A stretch of DNA of 64,000 bases from Calcarisporiella thermophila CBS 279.70 (Eukaryota > Calcarisporiellomycota): the NCBI RefSeq assembly GCF_041956535.1, contig NW_027192197.1, forward strand, positions 197,829 to 261,828, in the 5' to 3' direction. Below are positions 54,300 to 64,000 of the stretch, one piece after another. Each line of letters starts with the position of its first letter. The stretch's first letter is position 1. Both the position numbers and the translations under genes were made by a program. A model generated the notes under the pieces. That model was not told the origin of the DNA, ran no database searches, and saw only the letters and a list, made by a program, of their open reading frames with translations.

Positions 54300-56040
54300 A
54301 TGTACGCCATTAGACGCTCCCAACAGCTTCTACGTCCCGCAAAGACCCTCCTGCCCAATCTCTCTGTGGCCACAAGGTATTATACTCTTATGTGCATTAA
54401 TAGTTTAGCTTCTATTGACAATTCATTTAACGGTCCAGGAATTTTACTCAGTCCGTAGCACGTGCAGAACATCATCAGGTTGCATCGCTCGATACCTTCA
54501 CAGAGGAAGAAGAGATGATGCGACAAGCTGGTAATTATTTAAACAGATATGCTCTTGCTTAATCATAATCTTTCTCACTCTGCATTTTTTTTTTATTTAT
54601 AGTTCGTCGATTTGCAGAGGAAGTAGTTAAGCCCAAGGTTACAGAGATGGATGAAAAAGAAAAGTTAGATAGCGGAGTGTTGAAAGGACTTTTTGAGCAA
54701 GGTGTAAGTTGAATGAAAATTCAATGAATAAATCAACTTTGTTAACGCTCTTTTGGATCTGATAGCTTATGGGTATTGAAGTGGAATCAGAATTTGGCGG
54801 GGCAAACAGTAGCTTCACGTCGGCGATTATCGTTATTGAAGGTAATAAATAATCTGTTTTTTTTTTAAAAAAAAAAAAGACCATTATACTAAGCTCAAAT
54901 TTTCAACTCTAGAGCTTGCGAAAATTGATCCTTCTGTGAGTGTTGTTTGCGATGTGCAAAATACTCTGGTCAATACCCTGTTCCGCAAATATGCAAACCA
55001 GGACATTAAAGAGAAATATTTGCCCCGTTTAGCCACTGATACGGTATAATATCCAATGTTTATAACTCTCCTTTTTACCCTACTAATCTTGGTAATAATT
55101 ATTGAAATAGGTTGGCTGCTTCTGTCTATCCGAGGTTGGTAGTGGAAGTGATGCCTTCTCGCTCAAAACACGGGCAGAAAAGCAAGGTGATTATTACGTA
55201 CTCAACGGCTCGAAGATGTGGATTACGAACTCGGGCGAGGCCGATATCTTCCTTGTTTTCGCGAATGTTGACCCCTCAAAAGGCTACAAGGGCATCACAT
55301 GTTTCGTCGTTGAAAAGGAAATGGGTGTAGAAGTTGGAAAGAAAGAATCAAAACTAGGAATTAGGGCATCCTCCACTTGCACTGTGAATTTTGATAATGT
55401 GAAGGTTCCTGCTTCTAATGTGCTCGGGGAGGTTGGTAAAGGTTACAAATACGCGATCGAGATTCTTAATGAAGGACGCATTGGCATTGCGGCGCAGATG
55501 CTTGGGTTAGCTCAAGGAGCATTTGATAATGCTTTACCTTACATGTTCCAACGCAAGCAATTCGGACAGCTTATTGGAAATTTCCAAGGTCTACAACATC
55601 AATATGCGCAGGGTAAAATTAAATAAAATTGTGGAGAAATTCAAATGCTTTAACCCTCATTACTTTTTATATAGTCGCTACTGAGATTAATGCGGCCCGC
55701 CTTTTGACATATAATGCCGCACGGTTGCGTGGCGAGGGTAAACCATTCGTGAAGGAGGCAGCCATGGCTAAACTCTATGCATCGCAGGTTGCAGAAAAGG
55801 CAAGCTCCCGCGCAGTGGAATGGCTTGGTGGTGTTGGATTCACTCGTGAATTCCCGGTTGAAAAATTGTATCGTGATTGTAAGATTGGGTAAGAAAGCAA
55901 AAAATTGATCCCATCTAATGTAGCTGGTCTCCAAGGTACATTGTTATTAATCATTTAAATGTAGGGCGATCTACGAGGGTACGAGCAACATCCAATTACA
56001 AACGATTGCCAAACTGGTCTCGAAAGAATACGAGGTATAG
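54300..56040 (+). CDS. Short/branched-chain acyl-CoA dehydrogenase, mitochondrial
   Basis: Eight exons: 54300-54376, 54439-54530, 54603-54703, 54766-54841, 54913-55043, 55111-55612, 55675-55888 and 55965-56040, for 422 residues (human ACADSB 432). An Arg-rich, acid-free head ([20 protein letters not shown]) is a mitochondrial targeting peptide. Core signatures: [83 protein letters not shown], and [10 protein letters not shown] with the catalytic base Glu402. It resembles ACADSB, which oxidises 2-methylbutyryl- and isobutyryl-CoA in isoleucine/valine breakdown; a butyryl-CoA preference is also possible. It uses FAD and passes electrons to ETF. Confidence 0.93.
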
Positions 56041-56541
56041 ATTTCTAGGAGCTCTTGGAACATTAAAGATCACACATTTTTTTTACCATAATCAGGGCTG
56101 GTTTTTAATAAATCTGATGTCATATTATACACAATATCGATGATAAATTTTCATGGCTCTTAAAAAACAAAAAAAGGCATACTACTGTGACGCGTTTAAC
56201 TCTGGTGTTTTACTTCTTCTTTTCTTCCGCCTACTTTCATATACACATGTATTTTCGCTTTTAACTGCTAAATCAAAAAGATAGTCATTTCGCAACAGGT
56301 TATTGAGTACCATTGGTTGTAATCAGTCGTATTTTCCATAAGCTCCAAATTTCCAAGAATTGACAAACTTAATCGATTTTTATTGGCAGAAAAGTGCCTA
56401 CTCGATACCCAAGAGCCAAGACTTTTAACTATTTTCTAAATCGAATTGAAATATTTTTATTTAAACATATCTCTTTACATTCCTCTTCTTCCTAAAACCA
56501 TTCTTATTCGCATATTCTTCTGGCAGTTATTTAACACATAT
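56041..56541. other. intergenic, tandem genes
   Basis: About 500 bp of AT-rich sequence upstream of PacC; no gene is seen. Confidence 0.55.
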
Positions 56542-58811
56542 ATGGCGACGCTCAAACGAAACTACACCCCAGGACGTCTTCCCGCGTTCCATTTACCTTC
56601 CTCTAACCTCGTCTGTCGCTGGCGGGGTTGCCAGCGTGTATTCGAGGATGCCGAAATCCTCTACCTGCATCTTTGCGACGAACACGTAGGCCGTAAGTCC
56701 ACCAACAACCTATGTTTACAATGCCAGTGGATTCTGCAAAATGGAGAGAGATGCAATGCTTCGGCTCAAAAACGTGACCACTTGACCTCCCATGTTCGAG
56801 TTCATGTACCGTTAAAACCGCACGACTGTGAGGTAAGCCTAAATTTACTGGGTGAATTGGAGTGCGTAGCTCGCCATGTATTAACAGAATGATATTTTCA
56901 TAAAATAGATATGTGGAAAAGCATTCAAAAGACCGCAGGATTTAAAAAAACACGAGAAAACTCACACCGAAGAGCACCAGCGGGAACTAAAGGCCAACCA
57001 AAAGCGTAAAGCAGAGCGCCGTGCTGCAGCTAAACGAGCTCAGTATGCTAAATCTGCTGTCAGCGACTCTACTAGCCCACCGTCACTTCCCTCACTGACT
57101 TCCCCTTCATCAGGAAATGATTCACTCTCACCTCATAGCGATAGTTGTGAATGTAAGGCTTTGAGAATTTTGTGTTGTCGCATTTATCAAACCATCCTAA
57201 TATTTTACATTTTCAGCTTTTTCTTTACAATCTGGACAAAAAGATGTTCAATCTGGCTTCTCATTTCAACCCGCACTTGATAATATATCCAATCTCCAGC
57301 TCTACGAGGATTTGTTTGGCTTTCCTCCATATGCTGGAACTAAGCGCTCCCACCAGCAGGTGGATTCCGAAACAAAAGCTGATATCCCTGAGTTTTTTTC
57401 TGAACTAGTGGATGATGTTCTGAACAACAAAAGACTGAAGTCTTCGATTACTGAAGGTAAGGGGGTTATTATTATATTTTTTTGAAATACAATCTGAAAT
57501 CTAGCTTTTTCTATCTTTATAGATATGCTGGAAAAGTTAAATACCGTTGAAGCCGACCTAGTATTTGATGAAGAGTCGCTCTCGAAACTCGTGAACAGCG
57601 ATGAAGAACTCTCTACAATTAACCAATGGATTAATGAAGTGACAAGAAGTATTTATGGCGGAAAATCTCTGGGGACACTTGCAGAAAGGAAACTGGAAGA
57701 GAATCTCGATCTAACGGGCGATATTCCTCTCTACCCAGATTTAGATGTGCACAGCTCTAGTTCTGCGCTAACACCTGAAAAATTCGACCTAACCGTTGCA
57801 CCATCAGAGTCCGCAGACGAGGCAAACTACAATCACCTATTGACACCCATTAACGACATTCTTTTACCTTCGTCGGAATTCTTGAACTTGGAGGTCGATG
57901 ATGTATGTTATCCTAATGCTTCACCGGTTACCACGGATATTTATAATGGTGATAACCTGCAACCACATTCACAATCAACTTCTACGCCTCATATTACTGC
58001 CAGCTTTTGGTCACCAAGCATGAATTCAGCTCAGCCAATTAGCAGGTCGAATAATGAAGATAAAGGGATGGAAATAACTGGATGGAGCGAAGAGCCCAAG
58101 TTAAATGAGAGCGGAAAGATTGATTTCTCGCAGTGGATGGAAGAAAGTGCATACAGTAGCCCTGGATTGAATGAGGATGAAAGCCCGAATGAAGAAGTGG
58201 AAATCTCAGTTGAACCAAGAAATAATAGTCCAGTGGAAGATCAAATGGAGAGCAAAAATGTGGATAGTCCGCAATATGCAGTCTTACCTCCACCTGAAGA
58301 GAGCACAGTTCGAAACCTGGCAACATCGATCAATGTATCTCGATCACCAATGGCCATGCTACTTTGCTATGATATACCCGAAGATCGCCACTCAGAGGCT
58401 AACATTGAAGATAGTGAAATCGATCAATTGGCACAAGATATATCCAAGCTCCAGGTCAACCTCCAAGAAGAAAAGGCAACAAATAATGACATAGTATGCG
58501 CAGCTAGAACGAAAGCCAAACATAAGTTTTACAATGAGAGAGAGAAGTTAAGTGTAGCGAGAGAGGAGGCGCAAGAGGAAGAAGAAGAGGAGGAGGGAGA
58601 GGAAGATGAAGAGGAAAAAGATGAATTGATAGAAGATATGAATGGGAATAGTTATGGGTATATAATTGCTGAAGAATTACCAGAATCGGATCAATTATCC
58701 TACCCGAAGATAGAGGAAGAAAATCATGCAGTTATTGTATTGCATCGTTTACGGTTGGCTATCAATCTTGCATATCATCGCAAGAAATCGAAAGTGCAGA
58801 TAGAGGACTAG
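56542..58811 (+). CDS. RIM101: pH-response zinc-finger transcription factor PacC/Rim101
   Basis: Exons 56542-56832, 56909-57152, 57217-57456 and 57523-58811 give 687 residues. Three C2H2 fingers near the N-terminus match Pac[55 protein letters not shown] and [18 protein letters not shown], followed by a basic stretch. A conserved patch further on ([20 protein letters not shown]) resembles the PacC signalling region. Two YPx[LI] motifs, YPDL (329-332) and YPKI (652-655), are of the type bound by the ESCRT-linked adaptor PalA/Rim20, supporting control by Rim13-type proteolysis at alkaline pH. A Glu/Asp-rich tract lies near residue 600. The processed form activates alkaline genes and represses acid genes. 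Confidence 0.95.
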
Positions 58812-59598
58812 GCAAAATAATAAATATCGATGATTCTCTTCTCCCTCAAATCATTTTGAGCTTTGTCTGGTTCTTATTGTATTGTCTCGCTGATCTTATT
58901 TGTAGTATAAATTGTGTTATGGGTATGAAGTGTCGATATTGTTCTCAAATATTTTGACTGTATCTATTTAAACATTGTTTACGGCAAGCTCTCTGGTTTA
59001 ATAAATACTCAAATTCGAAAGTACACTAATATATTTTTACAAAATAAATAGGGTTTTAAATTTAAGTTGTATTATACTAATGAGATAGGATAGCTTATAC
59101 ATCGCTAGTTTGACTTTTTCACCACACTAATAGAGAAGATACATTAAGAGTCGCTACAAGGAATGTATTACCATATCCTAGATTGTGGTCACGTATTCTC
59201 CTCGACAATAATTAAGGTACAGAACGTGTAATATATAAACTCTTTACTCAAAATTTTAAAATGCTCCTAATTTGTCAAAAGGTAGTCCTGACTATAATGA
59301 AAATGCTCTAGTGGACTAGAGTAAATATGATCCCTATATACTTTTAATATATCCTCATTGCAGAAGAGGAAATCAGGATAAATGGGGCATTACTTGGGCG
59401 AATATCGGTAATTTGAATCAAATAAATATCCAACTCCTGGATATTGAAGGATAATATCCATATTTGTTGATGACGTTGCTATTATATAAAGAATAAAGAT
59501 AAGCACTCATTTCACTCTTTATTATTAAGTTTCTCCACTGTCAATAATATCTCTCCATTACATTGATCATCCGTATTCATTTTTGAGAGATATATCCA
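58812..59598. other. intergenic, tandem genes
   Basis: About 790 bp of AT-rich sequence between PacC and PAP1. No supported gene or repeat. Confidence 0.55.
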
Positions 59599-62263
<2,665 letters not shown>

Positions 62264-62928
62264 CTTAGAGTTAATGTGAGATAATGAATCTTGTTATAAT
62301 GATCTCTCGTCGTATTCTCTCGGTATTTCTTCTCTTCTATTCTTGTAGTTTCATTCTAGGTGAGTGAAAAGAAAAAAACACACCCACATAAACGATTCGA
62401 GAGAGGGGGAAAGGTTACGTTCTTGCATTTTAACCACCCTGATCTTTCTATTGTTTTTTTCACACTTCATCTAGAGTATTTTGAAAATCGTTTATATATT
62501 ATTCTTTTTTAGATGAGTAGTAGGATGCGAATTGAACTCTCCATTTCACATGACTGTTGTCCTTTTTCTTTACTTTTTGTTTATTCCTTCCCTTTTGTAA
62601 GGCATTTAGAAGAGTCAAGAAGAAAAAAAACTCGTTTTTAATACTTCGAAAGTAAGAAAAAAGAATATACTCGCTAGATTAGATTGTCGTAAACTAAGAA
62701 ACATAATATCAAAAAAGGAAACAAAAAGGAGAAAGCTAATAATATAAAGAAAAAGGAAAAAGAAGGCTAGCATGTTATTTACGTTAGAGAAAAGAGAGAA
62801 AGGACGGAGCAAAATAATAGAAGATAAATTTAGAAAATCCTGTTATTATAATAATATATATAAACACTAATAATCCATGAAAATAATACTTGAATTGAGA
62901 CAAACCACCCTGCCTCAGATGAATGCGA
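62264..62928. other. convergent intergenic region
   Basis: About 665 bp between PAP1 and the IQGAP gene 3' ends, T-rich then A-rich, with no supported gene. Confidence 0.55.
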
Positions 62929-64000
62929 TCACCTGTGCTTGACGGAGAAGGTTTTGTTCAGCAAATGCAGTAGTTTATTCACATTGAGTTGGACATATTC
63001 AAGATCCAAGATTTGGACGTTATCTTGTTGCTGTATAGAAAGAAGCAGAGCTACTTAATAACCTGCTTAAGCGTTTGAATCCAAAAGCAAAATTACCTTT
63101 TCAAGTAAGTCATCCAATTTCAAATCCAATTCCAAGATAGGCCGCTCTCGGTTCTTATAGTGCAAAGAGATAACAAAGGCTCCAGGCTGAGGAGAGATGA
63201 AGGAGAAATAGACGTTGCTTTGCCTACAATGCAAAACAAGGCAAGATTACATAAAAAAATCAGTCAAAGTTAATGAGGGAAATAAAACCCCACCTATTCT
63301 CAGGTATTCCACTCTCCACAATAATGCCATCTTTCTCCAGTTGTTGATGAGCAAACTTAAAGGGTCCAACCAGCTGCGTTTTCTGCCGAACAGGCTTCTG
63401 CTTCTTTCCCACCGTGACCACACCGAGCCCGGCACTGTTTTTATCTCCTGATGCCTGTAGGCGTGCATTCTGCAAATAAGCCTTATAGGATTCGAGCTGG
63501 CTGCGAAGATACGTGTTGTGTTCGCAGATGGTCGTGTACACAGATTCAAGCGAGCGGAATTCTTCGTCCACTTTCTCACGCAAGCTGCCAAGATGCGTTA
63601 ACTCTTGTTGAATTTCCTCGACCAAGAGACGATATCCGTCATGGGCGTCGACAATCCCGAGCTCTTCCAGCTCCCGCAACATTTCCTTACCCTTAATACC
63701 TTTACGAACAAGCATAGGATCCTTGCAAGTCGCTGCCATTTCGGCAACAACCTGCAGATCTAGAGAGGTAGAGCGATTCTGCAGCTGCGGCATCGAGCGG
63801 ACCAACTGTACAAAGAGAGCCTTGGTTTCCATATAAAGAATATCATTTTGCGTGATATTGTTCTCAGACATTAAGGCGGTAGTCAGATCTAGAAGCGAAA
63901 AAAAAAAATACAAAATTCAGCTTCCTGCATCCTGTACGCAGAAACCAAGGATCCAAGGTATACCTTGGATGGGTGTCTCCCACCGACTAAACAGCGGTAG
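62929..64000 (-). CDS. IQG1: IQGAP (Iqg1-type) C-terminal region, partial
   Basis: The last four exons of a minus-strand gene that starts beyond the right edge: 63964-64000, 63294-63888, 63097-63223 and 62929-63030, joined by GT-AG introns of 75, 70 and 66 bp. The encoded 280 or so residues form a RasGAP C-terminal domain, the unit that follows the GRD in IQGAPs: NDILYMETKALFVQLVRSMP, a helical LLVEEIQQELTHLGSLRE, HNTYLRSQLESYKAYLQNAR, KKQKPVRQKTQLVGPFKF, and an end with ISLHYKNRERPILELDLKLD. IQGAPs cross-link actin and organise the cytokinetic ring, binding Cdc42/Rac-like GTPases. The calponin-homology, IQ and GRD parts are outside the window. Confidence 0.9.

Overview
This window is a nuclear chromosome segment of a fungus. 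Nearly every gene with more than a few hundred codons is cut by short introns (about 55-155 bp) with GT/GC...AG borders, and several genes are fungal in type: Ssd1, PacC/Rim101, Rpt2, Ost4, a PR/SET protein and proteinase K-like secreted proteases. An ABCD4-like half transporter and the general gene mix suggest an early-diverging lineage (Mucoromycota/Zoopagomycota grade) rather than Dikarya, but this is an inference and the species is not identifiable from sequence alone. I built 29 gene models by hand. Apart from the two genes cut by the window edges and protease B (one base short), the exon lengths of every spliced model sum to an open frame.

Left part (1-36 kb, relatively GC-rich, few introns). 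In order: the first exon of a JmjN histone demethylase (-); an arginyl-tRNA-synthetase-like protein that has lost its catalytic motifs (-); a PR/SET protein (+); a WBP2-like GRAM protein (-); SSD1 (-); an unidentified single-pass membrane protein (-); a proline-rich protein (+); an APH-fold kinase (+); the mitochondrial phosphate carrier (-); proteasome ATPase RPT2 (+); a small secreted protein (+); an inositol polyphosphate 5-phosphatase with a C-terminal membrane anchor (+); a homeodomain factor (+); and three tandem proteinase K-like subtilases (-). The middle protease gene carries a one-base frameshift in an A run.

Gap and right part (36-64 kb, AT-rich, many introns). After a gene-poor stretch of about 2.2 kb come OST4 (33 codons), an ABCD4-like transporter (10 exons), a PRL-type phosphatase without a CaaX box, a TPR/Mlp1 nuclear-basket coiled-coil protein (15 exons), a rhomboid protease, a questin oxidase-like protein, a bHLH factor, TRS23, MED11, a short/branched-chain acyl-CoA dehydrogenase, PacC/Rim101, poly(A) polymerase PAP1 (12 exons) and the 3' end of an IQGAP gene that runs off the right edge.

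Functionally this is a typical eukaryotic mixture: gene expression (MED11, PAP1, TPR/Mlp1, bHLH, PacC, SET, JmjN), trafficking and membrane (TRS23, OST4, rhomboid), mitochondria (carrier, dehydrogenase) and secretion (protease cluster). I see no operon-like system, CRISPR array, phage, rRNA or convincing tRNA. The features most worth a second look are the degenerate ArgRS-like protein, the high share of GC-AG introns (6 of about 81 introns inferred), the protease cluster with its frameshifted member, and the sharp change in composition and intron density near 36-38 kb.
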